A DNA stretch of 32,096 nucleotides from Gymnopus androsaceus JB14. Taxonomy: Eukaryota; Basidiomycota; Agaricomycetes; Agaricales; Omphalotaceae. The stretch covers positions 1-32,096 of the forward strand of contig ML769938.1 in the NCBI GenBank assembly GCA_009733575.1. The letters run 5' to 3'. Positions 1 through 10,957 of this stretch are shown one piece after another. Made by a program: the position numbers and the translations under genes. Below the pieces are notes generated by a model. The model made no database searches. It was not told the DNA's origin and saw nothing but the letters and a program-made list of their open reading frames with translations. The stretch's first letter is position 1. Every line of letters starts with the position of its first letter.

Positions 1-2745
1 TCCCCGTGTTAATGAACAAGATTCTGCCTTTTCCCTTACTATACATCCGACTTCTATCAATTTTGCACGTCCATCAATGAAGGCTTGGGCTGCTCAGCTC
101 TGTGCTGTTCAGGCTCATCGAGATATCAAGACTCTGACACGCAATGATCCCGACCATCCCGAATACGCTCCCGCTGTTCTCTCACTCCATGATATTACTT
201 GGTCAGATGTGATGAACTACTCTCCTGAACGAAACAGTGGCTACATTCCAAGCACGTACTGTCTTCCTCTACAACTTTTTTGAGCATGTATCTGTCCCTC
301 ATAAAGACGGAAAGCCAGTCCAGCTGTGTTAGAAGACCTCGCGAGATGCGTATCATTGCGTCCCTTACTCCCATTATCAACGGGCATAATATATGTGTCA
401 ATGGATACTTCTCCATGGCATTTGGTATTCATCTCTTCAGTGGTCAGGCTCATACGGATATCAAGCAACTTGTGTCATGAATTGGACTTGCCATTCACGA
501 CACAACTGTTTCGTCGTGCCATTAAAGCAATGACTGAAAAGGCACAGGTCGAAATGAAGGAAATTGCTGCCAAGGCTGCTGAAAATGACGATGTAGCTCA
601 GGCTCTAGCTTTAGACAATTGCCAATGTCACTGCTTCAGTCTACAAGGGTGGTGTTTTACGAAAAAAGTAGCATGAAAACAGGAACATATGGCTGCTCGA
701 TTGTCTTTCAGGGTGTTCCACCGGGTGCATGGAACCTGAAAGATCATCTTACCCGTGTCATAGCCAACGAGCGCTTCAAGCATGACAGTGGAGTCACTGT
801 GGAAGGATACCTGATTGGGTTCATTTTAATGACAGCATGGAATTACTCTGTATCCTGAACCCTTGCTGAAGAGATCTCTGTTCTCTTGTCCCATGTGAAG
901 ACTGTATCCGAACGGTTTCGCACTGCACCTATGGCGATACATTGTATTCCCGATGATCATCAGACATCTATTCAACCTCTTGGATGCAATTCCGAGAACG
1001 AGCTATCAACTCAAGGAATGAAACAGGCTATTGATGATTTCAATGGTCAAATTGGATATCCGGAAGAAGCTGCAGAGACGCTCATAGAGTGGGTTGGAGG
1101 AGATGGAGGATCTCACGAGTCTACTGAGAGAGTCAAGAAAGTATTAGCTCCAACTGTGCTTTCAAACCGTGATACCCATCGAAACAAAATCTCGACACCA
1201 GAGGCTTGGCACGTTAAAAGTACGGCCATCCAAACCATATCGGAGACTCACTTTGGACCAACCAATGGCTCTGATCCCTCCTCGCTTTCAAAAATATTCC
1301 ACCTTGTCGGTTTAAAACGGCCAGCCAATCTGAAAAAAGTTGACTTTTATCCCATGGTTCATGGCTTCAAACACACCTGGAAAGCAATGATTCTTGACTG
1401 TTGGCGGTAAGCTAATTTCGTCACTGATATGCATTTACTCATTCATTTTTCCAGAGTCCTTCTCAAAACTGATGACTTGGAAACCTACTTCAACGACCAT
1501 GCAGATAACAGTACACTGCCCACTTTTCACAGCTTACTACTTACTGCAGGGATTCTTGTTCAACAATATGTCTCATCTTCTGCATATGAGTATGTATTAT
1601 CTGCTGATGCTCAAGACAAGGTAGCACAGATAAATCCCGCACAAGTAGTGAAGACAGGTAGTCCTTGGATTGCTCCTTCATGTGTGGCATTGAAGGAGCA
1701 GATTGTGCAAGGGGAAGCTGAGGAGGCCGCTTGTGATCCTGACGGATTTGACGGTGATCGTACACTTGCAAACTCCATAGTATACAAGTTGCAATTTGGT
1801 TCGTGGCTCTTATTGGATGACACTATCAAGAGTGGAGATGTAGGACGTGTAATGCAGCTGCTCGACATAAGTTCTCAGTTCAATTCATTGCCATGTTATT
1901 TATCAGTTATATAGGTCTGGATTTTCTGGTTCGCTGGTTCCAAGCACCCCAAGTATACAACCTATCTTCTTGAGCTTCACTGTCTCCTCAAATACGAGTC
2001 TTCTCCTGCTCTTTGAACTGCGATTCTCAATAACTACCTTGTGAAATTCGGTTTTGAAGCTCAGGAGCGTGACCTCATGATTGAACACCATGTATTCAAA
2101 CTCGAAGACATGGTATCAAGGGCCAATGGCAAGTTTGATGGACCTTTCTACAGGGATATCATTGCACCTAACGTCGACAACATGACCTGTCTCAACCGCT
2201 CTCTCACATCTGCTTTTGCCCTCGATATACATAAAAACAGTCATACCGAACCAGTTATGAACCCAGAACTCAAGATAGCGATGGGAGAATTCAAGGCAGT
2301 GGAAATGCATTCCTTCCACTTTACACAAAGCTACAACCATATTTCACAACTTGGTTTATCCGAAGGCTATTCAAAGCTAGGTCCTGGTGGAAAACTCGCT
2401 TCATTCATTATCGATACATCCAGGAAAGCTAGATTTGCTCAAGCGATTGAAGATGAAAAGAATCGTATTGCAGCTGGGGATATTCCTATGGAAACCATTC
2501 ATTCACCATCATCCTGCACACCTTCATCACCACCTCCTTCACATCCTGGATCTGACATGGAGTCAACGGACTCAACTTCTTCAGACTCGTCTGATTCGTC
2601 TGATTCGTCTGATTCCGATGAAAATCCCATTGTTCCAGCTTTCGAAAACCCAATATCAGACAATAGTGAAATGGAGAGCGAGAAGGATGATGAAGAAATG
2701 GCAGCAGCAGCAGAAAGCGACGGCAAAGACAAGTGGTCAGATTAG
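1..2745 (+). pseudogene. DUF6589-family protein, decayed, 5' end outside window
   Basis: Read piecewise, the plus strand gives a collinear protein of the type annotated DUF6589 in Agaricomycetes: a segment around KAMTEKAQVEMKEIAAKAAE (~530-590), then FRTAPMAIH and IQPLGCNSEN (910-1000), EWVGGDGGSHE (1090-1125), LKKVDFYP and LDCWR (1335-1407), SGDVGRVM (1832-1856), YLLELHCLLKYE (1961-1996), LEDMVSRANGKFDGPFYRDI (2104-2160). An intron of 1407-1454 restores the frame. An Asp/Ser/Glu-rich tail (three TCGTCTGAT units at 2587-2613) ends at 2745. Breaks: in-frame TGA at 478-480, 856-858 and 2014-2016, a frameshift near 500-530, and an intron near 1870-1914 whose donor seems lost. The family is known from sequence only; I know of no proven function. 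The open frame reaches base 1, so the true start lies upstream. Family assignment is from recalled motif patterns, not a search. Confidence 0.72.
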
Positions 2746-2774
2746 AAATCAAGATTTAAGGTAATGTGCTTCAC

Positions 2775-5024
2775 CTAGGGACAGACTCTTTTTGTTCTGA
2801 CTGGTCCCATCTCTGCTAAAACAGAAGACATACTAGGTTGCGCTCCACGAGACTTTGGTGCCACCTTTGTTGTTTGTCGCACCGCAACCACTGGAAGATT
2901 TGTTGTATCATTGAGATGTGAGGCTGTTGGTGAAGGAGGTAATGCAGGCGAAGATGGTCTAGAGATTGGAGGAGATGATATGGGGGAATAATCGTCGGGC
3001 TCAGGACTTTCCGATGCATAGCATGTCCATGCTTTAGGTTTTGAAGCCTTTTTCTTCTCTACTTCTGTTGCTTTCTTCTCTTGATCTTTTTCCTCTTTCT
3101 CCTCCTTTCGCTTCTTCTGTATATCGACCTGAAAATCCGAGAGCAGCCTCCAAAGAAATGCTGACTTTGACTCATAATCCCAAGAATGCGCAGTGAGAAT
3201 GGTTATGAGTGCATCTTTGCTGTCGATGATGAGGAATTTATCGAGTATTTCATCAATAAGAGAGTCAGGTAGGAAGAAAGCAACGGGATAGTTGGAAAGA
3301 TGAGGGTTCAAGGGCTCAATTTCGCTCCAAATCAGCCATCAGAAGTCAACAAGCCATATGCGCATGCTTGCACGCTCCGCTTTACCCAGCCACTTTGCCA
3401 ATTTGCATTTTGATGGCTTTGCAGGTGCTACAGTCATTGGGAGCCATTCGAGAGGTGGTGCATCTGCTGGTGCAGTGAATGGGTAGTTCTTGTGAGAGCG
3501 AGTGGCACACAGTGCGCAGAATACAGCGCAACCTGCAGCTGCACACTCCAAATGTGATGTCTCCTCCGGTGGATTGCCGTAGTGGAGGTTGAGGTGAGCT
3601 ATATAGCATTGATCCTCCATGAGAAACAAAGTGACGGGAAGAGTCATGGACTCTGTTCGATCCTTCTTCTTCTTGGTTTTTGATTTCGATTTTGTTGTAG
3701 TTGTGTCAATTGATTCACCTGTGAAAGTGTGAGAGATATTAAATTGTTGAGATGAGAATATACTGCACCTTCAACTGCTGCCTTTGCTCCTTGTAATGTC
3801 CTTGCTGGTATCAGTACTAACGTACGGCAGAGCATGTCCGGGCTCCGCCCCGAACGCCCAGCACCTTGAACAAAGTTGTTCAACGAAGAGGGGAAACGGT
3901 AGAAGATGCTATCCAGCACCTTGCGACGGTTTATTCCCTGCCTGATAGCTGGTGTACCGATGACAACCTGGAGATATGGATCCGAGTCAATGCAGTCAAA
4001 CGTTTCCATGTTATAGGCATCTGGGCAGACACTGTGATACATCTGTATGCGACAAAAACGGTGGTATTGCTGCGGAATGTGATCCCACAGGTACTCAAAC
4101 ATAGCGTAGGCTTCAGGGATAGTGCTGACATGAATTATGGTCTTGCGACCGCTACAAAGAATCTTGAGGATAGGCGCATACTTCAAGACACCCTGTTTGC
4201 TCTTCATTGGTTGTATACTGATCTGCATATTTGTTCTTTCATTTGAACGACGTTGGAGGTTGTATGAGAGACCTGACATGCCCAAAGCAGTGCATAACGC
4301 ACACGTTTCAGTGCCGGGAGCACAAGTAGCTGTCGTGACAACAACTGGTATGGCGGCAGGAAGGCAGCCTTTGATGAAGGCATCAATGTGCTCAAACTGT
4401 GGTCGGAAACCACTGGATCCCCAGGATTCAATGAGGTGAGATTCGTCAACAACGAATTTGGTGAGATTGGAACAAAACGTTTCATGATATATTATGCGGC
4501 GCCATTCAGGTGAAGCAAGGTGCTCTGGATCTACACATATGAGGTTCCAGCTTCTGCATTCGCATATCAGAGCCTCTAAATTGATTTGGTCGATACGGTA
4601 CTCCGAGATACGTTCATGGCAATATGAAAATCCTGAGATGCCAAATGCTTCAGCTTCAGCAATCTATAATGAAGAAGTAATGAGCTACAAAGCAGTTCAG
4701 GAATAACAAAGTACACAGAAGACTCGTAGCTAGCCCCTTTGTTGGTGTGATCACCATGACTACTGGTTGACTTTTAACCAAAAATGCAGGATACATTGCA
4801 GGATGTGTCGAAATTTCAAGATGAGCAAGGATTGGGACAATGAACAGAGCTGATTTTCCATCTCCTGTTGCTGTGAACGCAACAAGGTGCTGGCCATCCA
4901 CAACAAGAGGGATCCAATTGCTTTGGAAATCGCGAAGACCATCCTTCCACTGCGGTATCCATGTTGAGACAACTCTACTTAGAGTGGTAAGACCTTCCCG
5001 AGATGTCCATTTGAGTTCAGACAT
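2775..5024 (-). pseudogene. RecQ-like DEAD/DEAH-type DNA helicase with one in-frame stop
   Basis: Three exons: 5024-~4717, 4663-3769 and 3718-2775. Helicase motifs run in order: I (FTATGDGKSALF), Ia (VITPTKGL), II (VVDESHLIESWG, a DESH variant of DEAH), III (VVTTATCAPG), IV (TIIHVSTIPEA), V (VVIGTPAIRQGINR) and VI (FVQGAGRSGRSPD). A Cys-rich stretch (CAAAGCAVFCALC, ~3520-3565) could bind zinc. The tail is a Lys/Glu-rich likely coiled coil followed by a Pro/Ser-rich region. Known for the family: ATP-driven 3'-5' DNA unwinding. The start at 5024 fits because the family N-terminus begins just before motif I. Odd points: an in-frame TGA (plus-strand bases 3339-3341) sits where the frame otherwise continues to 2775, and the exon 1/exon 2 junction does not close in frame with the obvious GT-AG sites, which suggests a 1-2 bp indel. 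It lies 29 bp from, and convergent with, the DUF6589 gene. Confidence 0.8.
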
Positions 5025-5250
5025 GTTTGAGAGACATAGAATAATGGAATTGAGGTGAATGAGAATGAAGTAATGAAGTTGAGTTGTTCAAAGCGTTTTG
5101 ACACGCTAGTGGCTATAAAGGGCCCGCGGTGCCTCAGCTATCCGACCCGGGGATTATGTCATAACTTTCTATGGGCGCCACGCCCTATACATTAGTTCCA
5201 GACTCCACATGGAACATGGAAAATTGGAGTCTGGTTTTCGAGACTAGTAT
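5025..5250. other. Leader side of helicase relic with short GC-rich patch
   Basis: Non-coding DNA upstream of the helicase start. A patch at about 5115-5195 is clearly richer in GC (GGGCCCGCGG, GACCCGGGG, GGGCGCCACGCCC) than the AT-rich surroundings. GGGCCCGCGG occurs again at 17387-17396. I see no gene or clear promoter motif in it. Confidence 0.3.
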
Positions 5251-5422
5251 AACCGTTAGATTAGTTACTTGTCCGACTTATTGGTACTAGTTCAACCATT
5301 AGATTAGTTACTAGTCCGACTTATTGGTACTATTACAACCATTAGATTAGTTACTAGTATGAGTTATTGGTACTATTATAACCATTAGACTAGTTACTAG
5401 TACAAGTTATTGGTATGGAATC
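5251..5422. repeat. Tandem array, 4 x 43 bp
   Basis: Four head-to-tail units of exactly 43 bp start at 5251, 5294, 5337 and 5380. Each begins AACCRTTAGAYTAGTTACT and contains a TTATTGGTA block. The last unit runs into a partial unit of the 33 bp array that resumes at 5811. Confidence 0.9.
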
Positions 5423-5443
5423 CATAGAATAGTACATTTACTA

Positions 5444-5810
5444 CTGTACTGTTTTGACCAAGTGTTCACGGGTTGTGATGCGTGACCTGAACTGTTCACA
5501 ATTTTTAGTGTTCACAGATGGTAGTGACTGGTGACCAATCTGTGAACTGTTCACTGGGCCTTTAGATGCCGGTGCTCAGTGATCTGTTGCTTTATTTTTG
5601 AACCAAATTCAGGCTTGTCAAAGGTGAACTGAGGCTATTTTGAACAAATTTTGAAGATTTTTCAGCATTTTTGATTGATTTTCAAGACTTTTTTGTTTGT
5701 TTCAATTGTCATGGTGTTCACAGCTCAAAGTGACCAGTGACAGCTACCTATGAGCTGTTCATTTTGGGTGAAGGTGACGCGTGACTGAACACTTGGTTGA
5801 AACGGTACAG
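5444..5810. mobile_element. Mariner-like MITE, 367 bp, TA target duplication
   Basis: Terminal inverted repeats start CTGTACYGTTTYRACCAAGT (3 mismatches in ~25 bp between the ends). TA flanks both sides (5442-5443 and 5811-5812). The interior holds many short GTGACC/GTTCAC motifs and no ORF. It sits inside a 33 bp tandem array: left flank CATTTAC-TA and right flank TA-GTTCATGG rebuild the array's normal unit junction CATTTACTAGTTCATGG, seen intact at 5901-5917. The TA duplication is therefore shown directly. A related element is at 25837-26102. Non-autonomous: no transposase is present. Confidence 0.85.
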
Positions 5811-6002
5811 TAGTTCATGGATTCCATAGAGTAGTATCTTGTAGTTCATGGAATCCATGGACTAGTATATTTTGTAGTTCATGGAATCCATAGACTAGTA
5901 CATTTACTAGTTCATGGATTCCATAAAGTATTATATCTTGTAGTTCATGGAATCCATGGACCAGTACATTTACTAGTTCATGGACTCCATAGACTACTAT
6001 TG
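5811..6002. repeat. Tandem array, ~6 x 33 bp (TAGTTCATGGAATCCATRGA)
   Basis: Units start at 5811, 5842, 5875, 5908, 5941 and 5974; most are 33 bp, the first 31. A further partial unit is at 5416-5441, split off by the MITE at 5444-5810. The core ATGGAATCCAT is palindromic; a lone copy recurs at 6445-6455. Confidence 0.85.
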
Positions 6003-6210
6003 AAAGTGATGTACGGCCTGCAAACCCATCCTATGAATATTTTCATGATTTTTCATGATTTTTCCACTAATTATGGCACCTCATGCCCAACTTTTGTCAT
6101 GTGATGCATGTCACACTGTCACACTACATATACAGTATACCTTATCCCTATGTCTCCTTCTGGAATCCATCCTCATAGTAATCAAAAGTCTAAATTCTAA
6201 ATTCTAGTTT

Positions 6211-6440
6211 GTGTGACAGTGTCACATGAGCGCTGATGGGATCAGCAGAGGTAGGTTGCTTGGTGTAGATGAGAAAGTCATCACTGTAACTATCAATCAC
6301 TATTTCAATAATAACAATTTGTACTGTGTGACAGTGTCACATGACTGTTGATGGGATCAGTAGAGATAGGTTGTCGGATGAATAGATGAGACCATCATCA
6401 CTATCACTATCAATACCTATTTGGTTGCCAATACTAAGGA
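6211..6440. repeat. 115 bp direct duplication with TGTGACAGTGTCACA core
   Basis: The block beginning GTGTGACAGTGTCACATGA occurs at 6211 and 6326, exactly 115 bp apart, followed in both by diverged GATGGGATCAG.AGAG.TAGG and ATCACT/ATCAAT-rich sequence. A related TGTCACACTGTCACAC lies at about 6109-6124. No coding potential. Confidence 0.7.
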
Positions 6441-6456
6441 GACATGGAATCCATGG

Positions 6457-6547
6457 CCCTGGATATCCTGTGGATTTACTTCATATTAGATACTGGATTG
6501 TTACACTTTGGCCTATCTAACATGATATAAATTGTGGTAGCCTGGAA
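6457..6547. mobile_element. Single arm of a foldback MITE
   Basis: These 91 bases are, as far as I can read, identical to the right arm (10867-10957) of the complete foldback element at 10758-10957. Only one arm is present here, so this is a half-element or solo-arm deletion product. Confidence 0.8.
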
Positions 6548-6557
6548 TGGGTGTTTT

Positions 6558-8727
6558 GACCTTGTGGTCCTACTCATTGCTCCATTTATGTGGGCTGAGT
6601 GGCCTGGTTGGATACAGTATATGTGTTTGGCATGTTCATGATGGTGGTTGGGTTGAGGGGAAAGTTGATGCTGGACTTACAAAAGAATGAGCTTATGCAG
6701 TCTCTGTCAATACTCAAATCAGAAACTGGAGCACAGTGGATCCAGTATGACACCAGAGTTTCTCAAGCTCTCTCCATTTCTTTGTTTTTCCTATTCTCAT
6801 CATCTACGAATCACCATTGAATTACCATCAACTAACTAATGCTAATAATGAATTTGGACTGTGGAAATAGGTGAGCATTTGCACTGCATGGCTTGAGCTG
6901 CTGCATTGTTAACTTTTGCTGCAGTTACGGTAATAAAGGAGTCAACCAAACCAATCGCACTCTCAACCTGCATCTCAGGCATTGAATAGACCTGCATCCC
7001 AGGCATCAGACAGACCCAAGTTTCAGCCCTCTAACAGACTCTCTCCAACTCAACTCCCAACCAATCCCAGCTGCAGTCTTGGCCCACTTCCCAGGAATTG
7101 CAGTCTTCCAGCAGTGACTAGCCTGCCCAGTCTCCATCTCCCCAGGGAAACCAGTCTCCACCTAAATCTAGTACTTTGTCTCCTTCAGTTTCCACTTCCC
7201 ATGTTCCCCATACATCCTGTTAATGTGTTCCTAACTGTAAGTATCAAAAGTTCAAACTTAAACTTGAACCAACAACAAAAAAGGTACGGTAGGGTCATGC
7301 TCAAATGTTATGCAAGTACAGGTGAAGGTGTTGTCAAAGGTTCTGCAAAATACTTTAATCTCTCTGTAGTCCAATGTAGTATGTTCTCAAAACTAAGTTT
7401 GGTACTTGATGCAAGTCTCCCAGTCAAAGTTTGTATAATGGGTCTTGTTGGATCCCTTTTATTGTGTTTGATAGTAAGAATAGGGGAAGTGGATACAAAA
7501 GGGAACTGTCAGCAATATGACAGATGTCAATGACGATACAAAGACAATTTAATAAAAACCAACCAACAATATGGATGGGCATGGTATTCCAACCAGCTTC
7601 AGCAGTTGAGGTGTCAACAATATGACCACACAAACAGTTGAGGCATGAACAATATCACCACACAAACAATAGTCACCAAACACTAGTTTGGGTTTTGAGT
7701 GTATTGGCAATTTAAAGTTTTGACCAAACTCTACATTGACACTTCTAGTGTGAGGCAAAGGTACAATGGGCAAAAGGATAAGTGCTCGAAGTTGAGTTGT
7801 GTTCACAACCAGAGTCTATGCTGCAAATCAGACCGGTGCTTGCTGGCTGACAACCTTTATCACTCAGGTGAGGGGGAAACAAACTTGTATTCGCAAACCA
7901 CTAGATTGCTACTTATACTATGGCAACTAATTAAATGTGGCTAAACAAATATCCCTACTTAAATGTACAATTAACATTTGCTATTACTTATTAAGGTAAG
8001 ATTCTCATCCAATAATCTATATAAATATTCCATTCTCTCATCATCCTGCGCATATGTCCATATATAGTTGTATCCACAATCTTGACTTCCATTGGTTTCT
8101 TGAGTCCAAGCGTTTCATCCTACTTGGCCACTAACTTTATGTGAGTTCTTCCTCATATTACTCCCCGATCGTCAATCCTTGTCTCATCTCAATTCTTATG
8201 TACACCTCATCCTTTTACAGGAGCTTTCACAAGTTAACTCTCCCATTTCTTAACTTTCAAATTATGTACATATGTCCCATGCTAGTACCTCATATCTGGC
8301 CTACAGGTACTTATCATTATTTCTGGTTCCATTGTAAGCCCTGGCCAACTCTTTATACTTCCTTTCGGATCCTAAGTAGTTGTTGTGCCTGCTATAGACT
8401 TTTCATCTAAAGTGGTTTTGAGTCCTTTCTTTATTTACTTGGTCCTGTTCTTGAATTCCAATCCAAACTTTGATTTCATAACCAAACTTAAGTTTGGTAT
8501 CCAGTGTCTTACTAGTACAATCTGACCAAACTTCTGTTTGGTATACTAAGATGTATTCTGTTCTGTGTAGTATTGTAATCATTGTTTTATAGGCTTTATT
8601 AGCCTATTCAAAAAATAGGCGTATCACCATGGTTGAAGCCAAACACCTTGAAGCATTTCTAGTGCTTCTGGTTCAGAGGAGGAGGACAGTAACTAATTAG
8701 GGTACAGGGATGAGTTTCAATGGAATT
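6558..8727. other. Gene-free AT-rich DNA, possible transposon debris
   Basis: No convincing coding sequence on either strand. There is a 24 bp direct duplication at 6968-7015 (CTGCATCYCAGGCAT core), a Gln/Pro/Ser-rich fragment interrupted by a stop at about 7050-7230, and repeated AACTTAAGTTTGG-like words around 7240, 7395 and 8480-8540. These may be remains of a retroelement, but no reverse transcriptase, integrase or LTR pair is visible. Confidence 0.35.
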
Positions 8728-8765
8728 GCAGGTACCTGCAGGTACCTGCGGGTTACCTGCACTAC
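8728..8765. repeat. GGTACCTGC palindromic motif cluster (left)
   Basis: GCAGGTACCTGC is followed by AGGTACCTGC and GGGTTACCTGC. The same word family recurs at 9494-9720. Such GGTACCYGC blocks resemble the terminal or subterminal repeats of fungal hAT elements; the assignment is an inference. Confidence 0.4.
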
Positions 8766-8819
8766 CCACTGATGCTTGATATCAATTAAATTCAATGTAT
8801 TAAAATGACATAATTTTAA

Positions 8820-9420
8820 TAGAGATGTCATTTTACATGTATGTCTTAGTACTTACTAGTATCAGGATTAGTATCAGTAATAGACTCTACTAGTAAGAAC
8901 TAAGAGTTACTAGTTCAAATACCAATGCCACTAGGGCTAAACTATGAAGTATTTAGTATTTACTGCCAATGTCAGTACTTCCATCCTAGTAAGTACAAAT
9001 AACTACTGTTAATTAATAGTAGATTTAGCAGGAACTACTACTTGACTACTACAGTCTACTAGTGAGGAAGCAACAATACTTCTTAAAGTAATATTGATAC
9101 TTACTTGTAAGTAACTACTACAGTCATCACTCAATTAGAGGTTGATAAGTATCTTGACAAGTACTTAGTAAGTATGGTAGTGGAATACATTACTTTGTAG
9201 TAATTGGGTAACAGAGGTTGTTCTACTAGACCAATTGTATCCAAACTTAGGAATTAAGCTGAAGGGATGTAGAAGAATGAAAGAAAATTGTAAAAAAGAT
9301 GGATAGAAGAAATTATGGAGAAGAAGAGTGTTATATTCATATGAATGAAGTGTACTAACACATAGTAACTAAGTATAGTAAGTCCAATTATCAGTACTCT
9401 ACTAGTTTAATACCATTAGT
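8820..9420. other. Low-complexity AT-rich tract dense in ACTAGT / AAGTACTTA words
   Basis: No coding sequence. The palindrome ACTAGT occurs at least five times, with many TAGTAAGTACT variants, giving a locally biased AT-rich composition. Confidence 0.5.
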
Positions 9421-9493
9421 ATTTATTTTATATTCATTATACACATATCTATTATACAAATGTATACCATATTTATTGTACTAATGTAACCTC

Positions 9494-9720
9494 ACAGGTA
9501 CCTGTGACATCCACGGGTACCTGCATGAAAATACCCGCAGGTAATGGGTATTTTAAGCGCCGGGTTTCCATGGGTACAGGCATGGACTCCGAGATAATGA
9601 ATACCTGCAGGTCCAGGTACAGGTAACCCACGGATAGTACTCGTACCAATCTCTGGTATGGGGCAATCCGCACAGTTGCGGGCAACCATGGTCACGGTCA
9701 TTGTACCTGACTGTAATTGT
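9494..9720. repeat. GGTACC/GGGTA motif cluster, possible hAT subterminal repeats
   Basis: The tract holds several GGTACCTG, ACGGGTACCTGC, TACCCGCAGGTA and GGGTATTTTAAG words in both orientations, and ends about 110 bp from the stop codon of the hAT transposase relic (9833). The position suits the 3' subterminal region of that element, but I could not find a matching terminal repeat and 8 bp duplication on the far side. Confidence 0.4.
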
Positions 9721-10243
9721 GTATCTAATCTATTGATTTACTGGTTCAGGTATGCCAAAGCAATGCGGTTTGCAGTGTCGAAAGCTCGTTAGAAGGATTC
9801 AAAGTACATTAGTCTGTAAATATAGCTATAATTTAATATTCTAAGGTCCCAATTGTATCACTTCCTCCTCTCATAGCACTTGCTACTATTGATATTGCCT
9901 CTTCAATGTCATAGAATGATGCATCACACCATGATCCCAGAGCCATCGATGACTTGAAGGTATCATGAGACATGTTTGTCTGCATAAAGTTAACCTGGTG
10001 CCATCCTCCTGAGAAGTTACGTTCAACATCAACCAATGATGCTATCCAAATGCCTTGAGTGTAAGAGTAAATAGCCAATGGACAAAGACTTACCTGGTGC
10101 AGAGAGAAAATCCGAAGCAATGCAATAGAGCCTGGGCCAAACATCTTTCTTTGAGTCCCAGTACTTTATCACTCCGTCACAGGCATCAAGTTCCTGTTTG
10201 GAAATAACAGGGGCTTGTATATAGGCCAGTATTTCATCTGCAT

Positions 10244-10413
10244 CAGCAAAACCTGTGAGATGCCATAGCAAGGTCCCCCTCTGTCCAGTTCTGTGCAGAG
10301 CTGCACAGTTCTGTACAGAGCTGCACAGCAGCTGATCTATATCACTTCCCATCACTTCCCATCAGCTGCTGGACAGAGGGGGACCTTGCTATGGCATCTC
10401 ACAGGTTTTGCTG
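10244..10413. mobile_element. MITE, 170 bp, ~46 bp perfect inverted repeats
   Basis: The ends CAGCAAAACCTGTGAGATGC and its exact complement extend inward about 46 bp to CTCTGTCCAG. AT flanks both sides (10242-10243, 10414-10415). Removing it leaves CCAC-AT-GCAG, which rebuilds a normal 3' splice site for the hAT gene, so the element sits 4 bp upstream of that acceptor. A relative is at 19191-19353. A 2 bp AT duplication is not typical of mariner (TA), so the superfamily is open. Confidence 0.85.
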
Positions 10414-10757
10414 ATGTGGCATTAGTGGTGACGCTTGGTGAGTGTTTGTATGCTAGCTACCGTTAGCAAATAAAGACCAGTCTTCCTCTTCAGTATCATC
10501 CTGTTCCATCCATTTGAGTATGAGAATCTGAAAGATTGCTAAATAGAGAAGTCATACCAAGTTCACCAACATTGGAGCTGGTGCTACAGATGTGGTAGAG
10601 GATGCTCGTGCAACAGTTGGAAGATGCATATAAGATTCAGACCAATGATTGAGAACATGTTCAGTCACTTTGGCATTCTCTTCCTGGCTCCATCCATGGT
10701 TACCAAACCATTGGAGTTTCTTCTCGGGAGACATTACTAGAAATCCCATGAGATCAG

Positions 10758-10957
10758 CACTTCAGGCTACCACAATTTATATCATGTTAGATAGGCCAAA
10801 GTGTAACAATCCAGTATCTAATATGAAGTAAATCCACAGGATATCCAGGGTGCCAGAGGTCCTGGCACCCTGGATATCCTGTGGATTTACTTCATATTAG
10901 ATACTGGATTGTTACACTTTGGCCTATCTAACATGATATAAATTGTGGTAGCCTGGA
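10758..10957. mobile_element. Foldback MITE, 200 bp, 10 bp target duplication
   Basis: Two arms of about 95 bp are near-perfect inverted repeats around a 5 bp centre (AGGTC). Direct repeats ATGAGATCAG flank it at 10748-10757 and 10958-10967. Removing the element and one repeat restores an intron of ordinary length in the hAT relic. Long inverted repeats with a 9-11 bp duplication suggest a Mutator-like (MULE) mobiliser. Confidence 0.85.

Noticed and set aside
2387..2764. ORFs on both strands over the acidic tail of the DUF6589 gene
   Set aside because: Shadows produced by the Ser/Asp codon repeat; the main frame continues the homologous protein.
5251..6002. Possible CRISPR-like array
   Set aside because: Units are directly abutting tandem repeats without unique spacers, in a eukaryotic setting.
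6982..7533. Plus-strand 183-codon ORF
   Set aside because: No domain; the Pro/Ser-rich part is better read in another frame that has a stop, and the rest is AT-rich filler. Treated as debris.
8571..8625. Possible LTR end near TTAGCCTATTCAAAAAATAGGC
   Set aside because: The short inverted repeat has no partner LTR, primer-binding site or retroelement ORF in range.
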